Source of the DNA: an uncultured Mobiluncus sp.
GTDB lineage: Bacteria; Actinomycetota; Actinomycetes; Actinomycetales; Actinomycetaceae
Direction of reading: 5' to 3'
Assembly: GCF_947087965.1 (NCBI RefSeq)
Contig: NZ_CAMUES010000007.1
Span: 81,100 to 145,099 of the forward strand
DNA length: 64,000 nucleotides
The notes beneath the pieces were generated by a model that saw only the letters and a program-made list of their open reading frames with translations, was not told the origin of the DNA and did not search any database. This document shows positions 1 to 8,920 of the stretch, piece by piece. Each line of letters starts with the position of its first letter. Position 1 is the stretch's first letter. The position numbers were made by a program, and so were the translations under genes.

Positions 1-1
1 G

Positions 2-466
2 CTCCAGGACATGGGCGTCGAGGTTCCCCTCGACCCGCACAAAGAACCTATTGCGCCCCTGGGAACCATGTTCTGGTTCCGGCCTGCCGCCCTGGCACCG
101 CTGTTCGCCAAAGATTGGCAGTGGGAAGATTTCCCACCCGAACCCAATGCTATTGACGGCACTCTGTTGCACTATATTGAGCGAGGTTACGGCTATTTTG
201 GGCAAAGCGTGGGATATTTCAACGCGTGGCTGTTTTCGGATACTTTCGCGCGCATTGAGCTGACGAACTTGAGCTACTACACCAAAGAATTTTCTTACGG
301 GACAGCGCTACGTTTCGGCGGCGGCTCGGCCATGGAAATGTTGAAGTCCCTGCATTCACATAAAACCTTGAAAATGCGTTTGGCGCATTTCGCGAAAACT
401 CGGTTACCGAAATCTTGGGTTGCCGTCCTGAAACGGGTCTACTTGCGCCGGAACGGGGGTAAGTGA
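2..466 (+). CDS. RgpF-family rhamnan synthesis glycosyltransferase, C-terminal part
   Basis: This is the 3' end of a gene that begins before the window; the reading frame is open from base 2. The visible 154 or so residues carry the pattern GTMFWFRPAAL followed by WEDFPPEP, DGTLLH and a C-terminal basic tail. This is characteristic of the RgpF/rhamnan-synthesis F family, which extends or transfers rhamnose-rich wall polysaccharides at the inner face of the membrane. Its stop overlaps the GTG start of the next gene by 4 bases (GTGA), so the two are probably translationally coupled. The nearby rfbB and rfbA genes make dTDP-rhamnose precursors, which fits. The family call is by motif recognition; the acceptor is unknown. 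Confidence 0.75.
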   Translation, partial: LQDMGVEVPLDPHKEPIAPLGTMFWFRPAALAPLFAKDWQWEDFPPEPNAIDGTLLHYIERGYGYFGQSVGYFNAWLFSDTFARIELTNLSYYTKEFSYGTALRFGGGSAMEMLKSLHSHKTLKMRLAHFAKTRLPKSWVAVLKRVYLRRNGGK

Positions 467-1692
467 ACACAGTGAGCGAAACGACCGAAAAACGCGTGGA
501 ATCACACGAATCAAAACCCGGGGCAAAGCCAAAAAAGCGATACTTTTACCTGGATTTTATCCGGGCGCTTAGTGTCCTGATTATCGTCCTGACTCACTTT
601 AACAACCCTTACCTGTCTACGGGTGGTTATCTGATTACTAACCAACCCTTCGGAGTGTATGTGGGCAGTCTGGGGGTGTCCTTGTTCCTGATTATTTCCG
701 GGACGGCACTGAGCTTTACGTATAAACGGCCGCTGGATTTTAAAAAATACTTTAAAAAACGTTTCCTGGGAATCTACCCCATGTTTTGGATGGCTTGGGC
801 GGTAGGAACTTTATCTCTGTTTGTGATCCATAACGGGGTCCCGCTCAATGCCGCCCCAGCTCGCACTTTCGTGTTTACGTTCTTCGCGGTAGATGGCTTG
901 GTGGCAAACTTCGGAGTGCAAACCATGTATTTGCTTGGTGAGTGGTTCCTAGGTTTCATTGTCCTGTTCTATATTGTGTTCCCGCTGCTACTGTGGGCGG
1001 TGCAGCGTTTCCCCGTGGTTACTGCCATAGTGGGTCTGGCAATCTATGTCGGTACCTGGTACTTCTTGCACTCAACTCCGCACAGTTTTCCTAACGGGGT
1101 CATTTTGCCGTTGCGGCTTCCCGAATTGCTGTTCGGAATCTATTTCGGTTCTTTCTTTCGGGAAGGGAAAGTCCATCCGCTGCTGGTGTTCCCCGCGGCT
1201 GCCGTTTTAGGTTTGAGCACGGCTTTTCCGAATTTTGACGAGGACATCGCGCTGACCTGGGTGGGAATTGCGGCTTTCATTATTCTTGCGGTTGTGGCAC
1301 GTTATGTGGACTTCAACATTGTCAAGGTGCCCATCAATCTCATTTCTAAGTATTCATACGCCATCTTCCTGGTACACCACGTGGTGATTATGGAACTGTA
1401 TTTCCACCTGGACTGGAAAGACTTTGTGCCCTTGCAACGTTGGATGATGCTGGCGGTCGTGTGCGTTCTGACCTATGTGCTGGCCGTAGGGCTTTATCAC
1501 AGTCATGGAGTCGTGATGCGTTACGTTTTCAAAGCGTTGGAGCGCCCGCAGCGGGAAGCGGCAAATCCAGCTGGAATCGGTTCTAACCCTAATGCCTTGG
1601 GCAGACCGGAAACTGGGAACCCCGGCGCTTTGGAAGGTGAGGCTGTTGCACAGCTAACTGGAAATAATGAGCCTGTCGAAAAAACAGAGTAA
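463..1692 (+). CDS. Acyltransferase family 3 (OafA/YrhL-like) membrane protein
   Basis: A 409-residue polytopic protein with about ten hydrophobic segments, probably O-acetylating a surface polysaccharide in the membrane. The family signature lies at the start of the first helix: DFIRA (Arg34) followed by the invariant His45 in VLTHF. The first 25 residues are hydrophilic and cytoplasmic, and the last 45 or so are a hydrophilic tail rich in Asn, Gly and Glu. The GTG start overlaps the stop of the upstream rhamnan glycosyltransferase, so modification of that same polymer is the natural inference. The acyl donor and target sugar cannot be read from sequence. Confidence 0.85.
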   Translation: MNTVSETTEKRVESHESKPGAKPKKRYFYLDFIRALSVLIIVLTHFNNPYLSTGGYLITNQPFGVYVGSLGVSLFLIISGTALSFTYKRPLDFKKYFKKRFLGIYPMFWMAWAVGTLSLFVIHNGVPLNAAPARTFVFTFFAVDGLVANFGVQTMYLLGEWFLGFIVLFYIVFPLLLWAVQRFPVVTAIVGLAIYVGTWYFLHSTPHSFPNGVILPLRLPELLFGIYFGSFFREGKVHPLLVFPAAAVLGLSTAFPNFDEDIALTWVGIAAFIILAVVARYVDFNIVKVPINLISKYSYAIFLVHHVVIMELYFHLDWKDFVPLQRWMMLAVVCVLTYVLAVGLYHSHGVVMRYVFKALERPQREAANPAGIGSNPNALGRPETGNPGALEGEAVAQLTGNNEPVEKTE

Positions 1693-1744
1693 ACATACCT
1701 TGACCAAGGTAGGCTGGAAAGCGTCGAAATAAAGGAGGAACTTC

Positions 1745-2737
1745 ATGCACGTTTTGGTCACCGGCGGAGCCGGTTTCATTGGCGCTAACTTTGTCCACAC
1801 GACTGTGGAGGATTACCCGGATGCTACCGTGACGGTGCTGGATAAGCTGGGCTATGCCGGTAATCCGGACTCGATTGCGGGGCTGGATCGGGTGAACCTG
1901 GTGGTCGGTGACCTGGCCGACCGCGACTTGGTGGACTCCCTTGTGAAGGACGCTGACCTGGTGGTTCATTTCGCTGCCGAGTCCCACAATGACAACTCGC
2001 TGGTAGATCCGTCACCGTTTATCTATTCCAACCTGGTGGGCACCTTCCATATCCTCGAGGCCTGCCGGCGCCACCACGTGCGCCTCCACCACATCTCGAC
2101 CGATGAAGTCTATGGCGACCTGGCGCTAGACGACCCCCACAAGTTCACTCCCGAAACTCCCTACTGGCCCTCCTCGCCCTACTCGGCCTCAAAAGCGGGG
2201 TCCGATATGCTGGTGCGCGCCTGGGTGCGTTCCTTTGGGGTGGAAGCGACTATTTCAAACTGTTCAAACAACTACGGACCCTATCAGCACGTGGAAAAGT
2301 TCATTCCCCGCATGATTACAAACCGCATCGACGGGGTGCGTCCGCGCCTGTACGGCGATGGTTTGAATGTGCGCGATTGGATCCATGTGCATGACCACAA
2401 CACTGCCGTGTGGGCCATTATTGAGAAAGGCCGCTTGGGCGAAACCTACCTGATTGGCGCCAACGGCGAGAAAAACAACCTGGAAGTCGTGCAAACTCTG
2501 AACCGGATGATGGGATTCCCCGAAGACGACTTCGACCATGTTAAGGACCGTCCCGGTCACGACCGGCGTTACGCGATTGACAACACGAAGCTGTGTCAGG
2601 AAACTGGCTGGACCCCGCGGTTTACCTCGTTTGAGGAGGGTCTGCGTGACACTATCGACTGGTACACCGCCCACGAGGACTGGTGGCGTCCGGCAAAGGA
2701 AGCAACTGAGGCAAAATACGCGAAACAGGGCCACTAG
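1745..2737 (+). CDS. rfbB: dTDP-glucose 4,6-dehydratase
   Basis: A 330-residue short-chain (extended SDR) enzyme. It converts dTDP-glucose to dTDP-4-keto-6-deoxyglucose, the second step toward dTDP-L-rhamnose, in the cytoplasm. The NAD-binding GGAGFIG motif is at residues 7-13, STDEVYG supplies the Thr/Asp/Glu active-site group, and YSASK carries the catalytic Tyr and Lys. Length is normal for the family. The ATG is preceded by a strong AAAGGAGG Shine-Dalgarno. It converges on rfbA across a strong hairpin. rfbC and rfbD are not in this window. Confidence 0.93.
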   Translation: MHVLVTGGAGFIGANFVHTTVEDYPDATVTVLDKLGYAGNPDSIAGLDRVNLVVGDLADRDLVDSLVKDADLVVHFAAESHNDNSLVDPSPFIYSNLVGTFHILEACRRHHVRLHHISTDEVYGDLALDDPHKFTPETPYWPSSPYSASKAGSDMLVRAWVRSFGVEATISNCSNNYGPYQHVEKFIPRMITNRIDGVRPRLYGDGLNVRDWIHVHDHNTAVWAIIEKGRLGETYLIGANGEKNNLEVVQTLNRMMGFPEDDFDHVKDRPGHDRRYAIDNTKLCQETGWTPRFTSFEEGLRDTIDWYTAHEDWWRPAKEATEAKYAKQGH

Positions 2738-2762
2738 ACAAAGCCGCTGTAGCTATTTTGCG

Positions 2763-2809
2763 ATTAAATCGGGGTTGCTGGTCATATAGACCAGCAACCC
2801 CGATTTAAT
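2763..2809. terminator. Bidirectional terminator between rfbB and rfbA
   Basis: A perfect 21-bp inverted repeat (2763-2783 with 2789-2809) around a 5-base loop lies between the convergent rfbB and rfbA stop codons. The A/T-rich outer ends of the stem provide U-runs on both strands. This is inferred from structure and position. Confidence 0.8.
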
Positions 2810-2835
2810 CCCCGATTTCTGACAAATCTGGGGCG

Positions 2836-3699
2836 TTAGGCTTCCAGCAGCCCCAGCAGGTAGTCCCCGTAGCCGGATTTCCGCAGCGGCTCGGCGCGTT
2901 CGGCCAGCTCCGCGTCACTCAAAAATCCCCGACGCCAAGCGGCTTCTTCGGGGCAGCCCACTTTCAGGTCTTGGCGTTTTTCCACGGTTCGCACGAAAGC
3001 AGTCGCGTCCGCCAGGGAATCAAAAGTCCCGGTGTCCAGCCAGGCCGTGCCGCGTGGCAGGACCTCAACCTGCAGTTTCCCCGCTTCGAGGTAAACCCGG
3101 TTGACGTCCGTAATCTCGTATTCTCCGCGGGCACTGGGTTTCAAATCCCGGGCAATCCCTACCACGTCATTGTCATAGAAATACAGACCCGGCACGGCAT
3201 AGTTTGACTTGGGCTGCGCGGGTTTTTCCTCAATGGAAATGGCGCGGAAGTTCTCATCGAATTCCACGACGCCGTAAGCCTTGGGGTTGTGGACATGGTA
3301 GGCAAATACAGCCCCGCCATCAATACCCTTAAAGCGCTGCAGCTGGTCGCCCATGCCCGGACCATAGAAAATATTGTCGCCCAGCACCAGGGCGGCTTCT
3401 TCCGAACCGATGAAGTCCGCCCCCAGCACGAACGCCTGAGCCAGGCCGTTGGGGACCTCTTGCACCTGATATTCCAGGTGAATCCCGAACTGGGAGCCGT
3501 CGCCGAGCAGACGGTGGAAAGACGAGGCATCGTGCGGGGTGGTGATGACCAGGATGTCTTGAATCCCGGCCAGAATCAAGGTCGTCAGGGGGTAGTACAC
3601 CATCGGCTTGTCATAGACCGGCACCAGCTGTTTCGAGGTGCCCAAAGTGATGGGATGTAAACGAGTGCCGGACCCGCCGGCCAAAATAATTCCACGCAT
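2836..3699 (-). CDS. rfbA: Glucose-1-phosphate thymidylyltransferase
   Basis: A 287-residue nucleotidyltransferase forming dTDP-glucose from dTTP and glucose-1-phosphate, the first step of dTDP-rhamnose synthesis. The N-terminal signature GGSGTRLHP immediately follows the start, and EKPAQPKSNYA and EYEITDVNRVYL are typical family blocks. The frame stays open upstream to 4104, but the ATG at 3699 puts the nucleotide-binding motif at the usual distance (MRGIILAGG), so I use it. A TAGGCT hexamer ends 7 bases before this ATG and no clear Shine-Dalgarno is present, so a leaderless transcript is possible. It is divergent from manA and convergent with rfbB. Confidence 0.93.
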   Translation of the reverse strand: MRGIILAGGSGTRLHPITLGTSKQLVPVYDKPMVYYPLTTLILAGIQDILVITTPHDASSFHRLLGDGSQFGIHLEYQVQEVPNGLAQAFVLGADFIGSEEAALVLGDNIFYGPGMGDQLQRFKGIDGGAVFAYHVHNPKAYGVVEFDENFRAISIEEKPAQPKSNYAVPGLYFYDNDVVGIARDLKPSARGEYEITDVNRVYLEAGKLQVEVLPRGTAWLDTGTFDSLADATAFVRTVEKRQDLKVGCPEEAAWRRGFLSDAELAERAEPLRKSGYGDYLLGLLEA

Positions 3700-3795
3700 G
3701 AAACCAAGCCTACCAACCAAAAGCTCCCCGAAAGTACTAATGAACGGCGAAAACCTCCCTAAAATTAATCCCAAGCAAACGAAAGGGGAAACGCC

Positions 3796-5007
3796 GTGGA
3801 GCGCATCGGAGGGATTGAGAAACGTTACGCCTGGGGCTCGGATACGGCTATCCAGGAGCGCTTTGGCATCGGTACGCCCGGTCAGACGCTGGCAGAAGTG
3901 TGGTTCGGTGCTCACCAGCTGTCGCCCTCGGTCCTGCTCGACGCGTCGGGGCAGCCCGAGGAGGACCCCTTGACTTTGGAGGACTGGATTGCAGCTGACC
4001 CTGTGGGCACTCTGGGGGCTTCGGTGGTGGAGCGCTTTGGGCCGCGCTTGCCCTACCTGATGAAGTTCATCGCCCCGAAACGCCCGCTGTCCCTGCAGGT
4101 ACACCCGGATCGGGAGCGCGCCGCAGCCCGCTACAAAGCCGAGGAATTGGCGGGTATCCCGCTGGATTCCCCGCAGCGGCTGTACAAGGACCCCAACTAT
4201 AAACCCGAACTCATCTATGCAATCACGAAGTTCGAGGCGCTGGCGGGGTTTCGGGCGCCCCGGCGCATCATCGAAATCTTCGCTGACTTGGACACGGAGC
4301 TAGCGGTGCAAATCGTGTCTATGCTGCGAGACAATACGTCTCCTGAGGGTATCCGCACGGTGGTGGATCGGCTCTTGTCTCCGCATACGACCCCACAAGC
4401 GGCGCAGGTCGAGGCCACGGTGGCGGCGATGACGGACCGTCTGCAGGCGGGGACTTCACCGTCCGTGCGGGTGGACCGTACCGTGATGGGTTTGGCGCGT
4501 TCCTATCCGGGAGATGCCGGAGCGGTGGTGGCAGCGATGCTGAACCCGGTGACGCTGCGGCCGGGGGAAGTGCTGTTTACGCCTCCTGGCGGGATTCACG
4601 CCTATCTGTCCGGGCTGGGTGTGGAAGTCATGGCCAGCTCAGATAACGTGCTGCGGGCAGGGCTGACTGAAAAACACGTGGATTGTCAGGAACTGTTGAA
4701 CTGCCTGGATTATGTCGCCGCCCCGCCGGTACGCATCGCCCCGGAGTGGGTGACGGAATCGACCCAGGTGTTCTATGCCCCGGTGGACGATTTCGAGTTT
4801 TCCGTGACCCGCCTGGACGGGCGGGAACTGGCGCTGCCCGGTCACGGCGGACGGTTGATTCTGTGTCTCGAAGGCACTCCAACCTTGCGTGATGGAGCGA
4901 CTGCCGGTTTGGTGCTGCACCCGGGAGAAGTTGTGTTTGTGCGGGCGGATAAGGTCCCGGTCTATGCCGCCGGAACCGGGATTGTGCTCCAGGCGGACAT
5001 CCCCTGA
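3796..5007 (+). CDS. manA: Mannose-6-phosphate isomerase, class I
   Basis: A 403-residue zinc enzyme interconverting mannose-6-phosphate and fructose-6-phosphate, feeding GDP-mannose and glycan synthesis. Visible family blocks are LMKFIAPKRPLSLQVHP, with the zinc-binding Gln and His, and FTPPGGIHAY followed by VMASSDNVLRAGLTEKHVD. The GTG start is preceded by GAAAGGGGAA. A manA gene next to a whiB gene is a recurring actinobacterial arrangement. Length is normal. Confidence 0.92.
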   Translation: MERIGGIEKRYAWGSDTAIQERFGIGTPGQTLAEVWFGAHQLSPSVLLDASGQPEEDPLTLEDWIAADPVGTLGASVVERFGPRLPYLMKFIAPKRPLSLQVHPDRERAAARYKAEELAGIPLDSPQRLYKDPNYKPELIYAITKFEALAGFRAPRRIIEIFADLDTELAVQIVSMLRDNTSPEGIRTVVDRLLSPHTTPQAAQVEATVAAMTDRLQAGTSPSVRVDRTVMGLARSYPGDAGAVVAAMLNPVTLRPGEVLFTPPGGIHAYLSGLGVEVMASSDNVLRAGLTEKHVDCQELLNCLDYVAAPPVRIAPEWVTESTQVFYAPVDDFEFSVTRLDGRELALPGHGGRLILCLEGTPTLRDGATAGLVLHPGEVVFVRADKVPVYAAGTGIVLQADIP

Positions 5008-5071
5008 CACGAGTCAGCAATTAGTCCCAAACCTGTTTTTGTGGCAAACGTTCCACGGGCGTGTCGAACCT

Positions 5072-5089
5072 ATGTGACATATCTCACAT
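5072..5089. promoter_or_regulatory. CRP/GlxR-like palindrome upstream of whiB
   Basis: ATGTGA-N6-TCACAT, a perfect match to the TGTGA-N6-TCACA consensus of CRP/GlxR-type cAMP receptor proteins. It is centred about 110 bases upstream of the transcription start predicted for whiB. Regulation is inferred; the regulator is not in the window. Confidence 0.55.
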
Positions 5090-5155
5090 TTGCTCTCGAG
5101 CTGTGCAATTGGTGGATTTTCGCATGCTTGAGCCAAACTCGGCGCCTGAAACCAC

Positions 5156-5185
5156 TTGAACTATTGAATCACACGCGTGTAACTT
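5156..5185 (+). promoter_or_regulatory. Candidate whiB promoter
   Basis: TTGAAC (5156-5161), 18 bases, then TAACTT (5180-5185). The palindrome ACACGCGTGT (5171-5180) lies in the spacer. This gives an untranslated leader of roughly 70 bases for the gene at 5264. The match to sigma-70 elements is moderate. Confidence 0.4.
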
Positions 5186-5263
5186 AGAGGTAACGGTTTT
5201 GGTGTCCCTGAGACGCGACGCCAAATTTACAGAAGTTGTCAGAGCGAATGAGGTGAAGGGTCC

Positions 5264-5557
5264 TTGTGGAATCTGTTTGGTGAAGGCGATCTCGATTTCG
5301 CTGATGCAACCCCAGAGATCGACGAAATTCTCAATGGACCGCTGGCCTGGCAGGCTCAGGCACTGTGCGCGCAAACCGACCCGGAGGCTTTTTTCCCGGA
5401 AAAAGGCGGTTCGACCCGTGAAGCGAAAAACGTTTGCTCCCGCTGCCCGGTCAAGGCCGAGTGTCTGCAATACGCGCTGGAAAACGACGAACGTTTTGGA
5501 ATCTGGGGCGGTTTGTCCGAGCGGGAACGTCGTCGTATGAAGCGTCGCGCGTCCTGA
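5264..5557 (+). CDS. WhiB-family iron-sulfur transcription factor
   Basis: A 97-residue WhiB-like protein. Four cysteines (35, 58, 61, 67) in the family spacing C-x22-C-x2-C-x5-C coordinate a 4Fe-4S cluster. GIWGG at 79-83 is the turn that contacts the sigma factor, and the tail is strongly basic (DNA contact). The overall pattern is closest to the WhiB2/WhmD or WhiB1 class, which controls septation and essential growth functions. The TTG start is chosen because it follows AGGTGAAGG and keeps the full N-terminus. Another start further upstream in the same frame is not seen. It is followed 30 bases later by the large glycosyltransferase gene. Confidence 0.92.
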   Translation: MWNLFGEGDLDFADATPEIDEILNGPLAWQAQALCAQTDPEAFFPEKGGSTREAKNVCSRCPVKAECLQYALENDERFGIWGGLSERERRRMKRRAS

Positions 5558-5587
5558 CCCCAATGCGGACGTAATATCCTTAACTCT

Positions 5588-8500
5588 GTGCGCACTGCAG
5601 TTACCGCCCTCATCGTCACTTCCGGGGAGACACCCTACCTGGCGGCAACCCTTTTGGCGGTGTCTCGGCAAACCCTGGCACCGCAGCAAGTGTTCGTCAT
5701 CGACGTTTCCAGTTCCGGAGTAGCTCATCGTTCAGGCACGAAAGTCCTGAAAACTCCCGGCGCCCCCAACTTGGGCGAGGCGTTGCGCCAAGCCAAAGCT
5801 CAGCCCGATTTCCCCACGCCCGCTCCGGGAAATTCTCACGCCCTGTGGATTTTGCATGACGACTCCGCTCCGGCTCCCTCCTGCCTGGCCGAACAGCTGA
5901 AAGTCCTGGAATCTGGCTCATCTATCAAAGTCGTCGGCGCGAAACAGCGGCTGTGGGACAAAGCCAATCAAATCGTGGAGGTCGGCATTCGCGCTACCCG
6001 TTCCGGGCGGCGCTTGCAAGAAATGGACACCGGCGAGGTTGACCAAGGTCAATATGACGGCCGCGAGGACGTGCTGGGCGTGGGCACGGCGGGAATGCTG
6101 GTGGACTGGGAAACATTTTGCCGCCTGGACGGTTTTGACCCGCACCTGGGTCCTTTCGGCGATGGTCTGGAGTTTTCCCGGCGGGTACACCTGGCCGGGT
6201 ATCGGGTCGTGGTGGCGCCGCGCGCTGTGGTGTATCACAAGATGGCGGGCTACTTTGGGCTGCGCGGTCTCGATGGGGGGCGTCCCGCCCGTTCCGCCCG
6301 CAGCTTCGACCCCACCGGGCGCGACGTGGAAGCCAACGGCAAGCTGGAGTCCGATGCGAAGCGTTCCTTTACCGCCCGGCGTACCGCCCAGTTGCACAAC
6401 TGGATGGTGGCGGCACCCTGGTGGCTGTTTATTTTCCTCCCGCTGATTGTTCTGGTACTCGGCCTGCTGCGGTTTTTCTGGCGTATCCTCACGAAAGAGC
6501 CCAAGCTCGCGGCCGGAGAACTGCAATCCACCCTGGTGACGGTGTTCCGGCCTTTTGCCGCGTGGCAATCCAGGCTGCGGCGGGTGCGTCAAAGCAAGTT
6601 GAGTCCCCGTACTTTGCGGCCTCTCCAGGTGAAATCTTCCCAAATTCGCCAAGCCAAAACCACGGCTCGACGTGTCGCCAAAGACCAGCGCCGCCCGCAA
6701 ATCGTGGACGCGGTAGCGCGGCGCAACTTTTATACCGAAAAGGCCGTGGATCGCACTCTCGTGTGGGTCGTTGTGGCTACCCTGACCCTGATAGGGCTTT
6801 TGGGTTGGCGTTTCGCCATCGGTGGGGTGTCCGGCGGAGCTCTGGCGAACTTGCCGGTGAACAATCAGGACTTTTGGGCCGACCTCATCTCCGGGTGGAT
6901 TCCTGCCGGTCTGGGCTACGGTTCGGTGGTCGGGGCGGTGGACCCCCTGGGTCTGGAGGTGGCGAGCCTGGGGCAAATTGCGGGTTTCGTAGGGGTAAAA
7001 GGGTCGGTGGTGCTGGCGGTTTTACTCTTTGTAACTCTGCCCCTGGCCTGGCTCAGCGCGTGGTGGGCTGCCGGGATTCTCACTGATTCCCGCACGCTGC
7101 GTGCCCTGGCTGCCCTCTCCTGGGCCTTGAGTCCGAACCTGCTGGTTAGTATGGGCTTGGGGCAGTTGCCGGTGTGGGTTTTGGCGGTGAGTTTGCCCCT
7201 TTTCGCCGGTTCTCTAGCCCGTGGCACCGGGATGCCGGTGTCCCGCACCGTGATGGGAGAAATCGAACCGGTCACGGTCAGCGTGCATTCCGCCGCAATC
7301 ATCCAGGTCGGCATCGCCGCCCTCACCGGTTTCCTGGCGGTCAGCGCCTCTGTGATTATGGTCATCCCCGTGGTGCTCCTGGTGGGGATGGCGATGCTGA
7401 AAGGGGTCGCTAACCCGCTTTTTGCCGGGGCGCAAACTGAGGTGCCAGACCTTGGCTGGAGCCCAATTCCGGCCCGTCTGCGGCTGAAAGCCGTCCACGC
7501 CATGATTGTGCTGGCTCCGGCTGTTTTGTTGGCGGTGCCAACGGTCGTGCGCACGGTCGGTACTCCCGCCCAATGGCCCCTGTGGCTGTCCAGTCTTTCA
7601 GTGCCGCTGTCCACCCCGAGGCCGAACTGGTGGGATTTACTCGCAGCCTGGCCGGTGGACGTGGCGGCGACCTCTCTGCCTATTGCTCTGCCCGGCTGGC
7701 AACTCCTTGCTTTCCTGCCCCTGGCTTTGCTGCTGCTGACCGTGGTGGCCGGGGTGATTATTCCGGGCCATTCCACCGGGGCGCAATGGAGTCTGCTGTT
7801 CGCGCTGGGCGGTCTGGCGACGGCGTGGCTGGCGAGCTCCACCCCGGTTTCCGTCTCTGGAGCCAACGCCGTGTGTGCCTGGGGCGGGCCGGGATTAGCA
7901 TTGTTTCACGCGGGATTAATCACTTCCGCCCTGTTCTCGGTGGGGCGTCTGCAGCTGACGATGCCGGCGGAGATAGCAAACTGGAGTAACCGCAGTGTCC
8001 AGGCCATGGTGGCTGTGGCGGTGCTGATTCCGGTTTTGGGGGCCACTCCGATGCTGGTGAACCAGATGGTTACGCCCGGCGCGTCCGATTTCAACGCGCT
8101 GGCAACTTTTCGGGATGTGAGCCTCCCCGCCACGGTCGCCCAAGGTCAGTCCTCCCCGCGCCACCTGCGCGCCCTGAACCTGGAGGTCACCAGCGCTCCC
8201 AACCAATCCACCCTGGTGACGGCCGGTTTATGGCGGGACTGGCGCGACACGACTTTTGAGGCTTCCCCCTACCTGAAACTGAAAAACTACCGCAACGTGA
8301 CCGGTTCGCGTACCCCCGATGCGGCTGACGCGGTGCTGCAGGCTACGGTGGCGTCGGTGCTGGGAGGCTCCACCCCGAAGCTGGGAGAGCAGCTCGCCCA
8401 GCTGGACGTGAACTTCATCATCGTACCCCGCAGTAAGGACGCGGCGACCACCACCCTAATCAACACGTTGGACTCGGCCGCGCCGCTGGAACGGATTACC

Positions 8501-8920
8501 ACCACGGAGGCCGGCACGGTGTGGCGTCTGGTCGATTCCGCTGCGGTCAGCGTGGCTCGGGTCGCCCCGGCCCAGTGGAAGGGGGGGCATCCCTCCTGGC
8601 CGACCGGCGAAGTGACGGCGCAAGCGCTCAACGTACGGGGCGGAAAAACCCACGTCGAGGCGGGTCCGGCCGGGCGGCTGCTGGCCTTCAGCGAACGCGC
8701 TGATAGCAGCTTTACGGTGCGATTCAACGGCAAAATCATAGAACCGGTAGATTCGGGCCAGTGGAATGCGCTTTACCAGTTGCCTCCCAATCCCGGCACC
8801 GTGACCATCACCTATGCATATCTTCCTTACCAGTTGTGGGGCGCGGCGTTGCTACTGTCCCTGCTGATTGCCCTGGCTGCGGCCCTACCGCTGCGTCGGG
8901 TGTCGGAGGTGAGATTGTGA
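5588..8920 (+). CDS. Giant membrane GT2-family glycosyltransferase
   Basis: An 1110-residue protein. Residues 1 to about 230 form a family-2 glycosyltransferase domain, with the early VTALIVTSGE strand, FGDGLEFSRRVHLAGYRV, and a VYHK block. A long C-terminal part contains roughly a dozen membrane segments from about residue 275 onward, then a C-terminal extracytoplasmic stretch and a last helix. The role is probably assembly of an envelope glycan or glycoprotein; the substrate is unknown. The GTG start is 7 bases after TATCCT, with no good Shine-Dalgarno, so it may be leaderless. The stop overlaps the next start (GTGA). Linkage of this protein and a DUF5719 protein to whiB recurs in actinobacteria. 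Confidence 0.8.
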   Translation: MRTAVTALIVTSGETPYLAATLLAVSRQTLAPQQVFVIDVSSSGVAHRSGTKVLKTPGAPNLGEALRQAKAQPDFPTPAPGNSHALWILHDDSAPAPSCLAEQLKVLESGSSIKVVGAKQRLWDKANQIVEVGIRATRSGRRLQEMDTGEVDQGQYDGREDVLGVGTAGMLVDWETFCRLDGFDPHLGPFGDGLEFSRRVHLAGYRVVVAPRAVVYHKMAGYFGLRGLDGGRPARSARSFDPTGRDVEANGKLESDAKRSFTARRTAQLHNWMVAAPWWLFIFLPLIVLVLGLLRFFWRILTKEPKLAAGELQSTLVTVFRPFAAWQSRLRRVRQSKLSPRTLRPLQVKSSQIRQAKTTARRVAKDQRRPQIVDAVARRNFYTEKAVDRTLVWVVVATLTLIGLLGWRFAIGGVSGGALANLPVNNQDFWADLISGWIPAGLGYGSVVGAVDPLGLEVASLGQIAGFVGVKGSVVLAVLLFVTLPLAWLSAWWAAGILTDSRTLRALAALSWALSPNLLVSMGLGQLPVWVLAVSLPLFAGSLARGTGMPVSRTVMGEIEPVTVSVHSAAIIQVGIAALTGFLAVSASVIMVIPVVLLVGMAMLKGVANPLFAGAQTEVPDLGWSPIPARLRLKAVHAMIVLAPAVLLAVPTVVRTVGTPAQWPLWLSSLSVPLSTPRPNWWDLLAAWPVDVAATSLPIALPGWQLLAFLPLALLLLTVVAGVIIPGHSTGAQWSLLFALGGLATAWLASSTPVSVSGANAVCAWGGPGLALFHAGLITSALFSVGRLQLTMPAEIANWSNRSVQAMVAVAVLIPVLGATPMLVNQMVTPGASDFNALATFRDVSLPATVAQGQSSPRHLRALNLEVTSAPNQSTLVTAGLWRDWRDTTFEASPYLKLKNYRNVTGSRTPDAADAVLQATVASVLGGSTPKLGEQLAQLDVNFIIVPRSKDAATTTLINTLDSAAPLERITTTEAGTVWRLVDSAAVSVARVAPAQWKGGHPSWPTGEVTAQALNVRGGKTHVEAGPAGRLLAFSERADSSFTVRFNGKIIEPVDSGQWNALYQLPPNPGTVTITYAYLPYQLWGAALLLSLLIALAAALPLRRVSEVRL

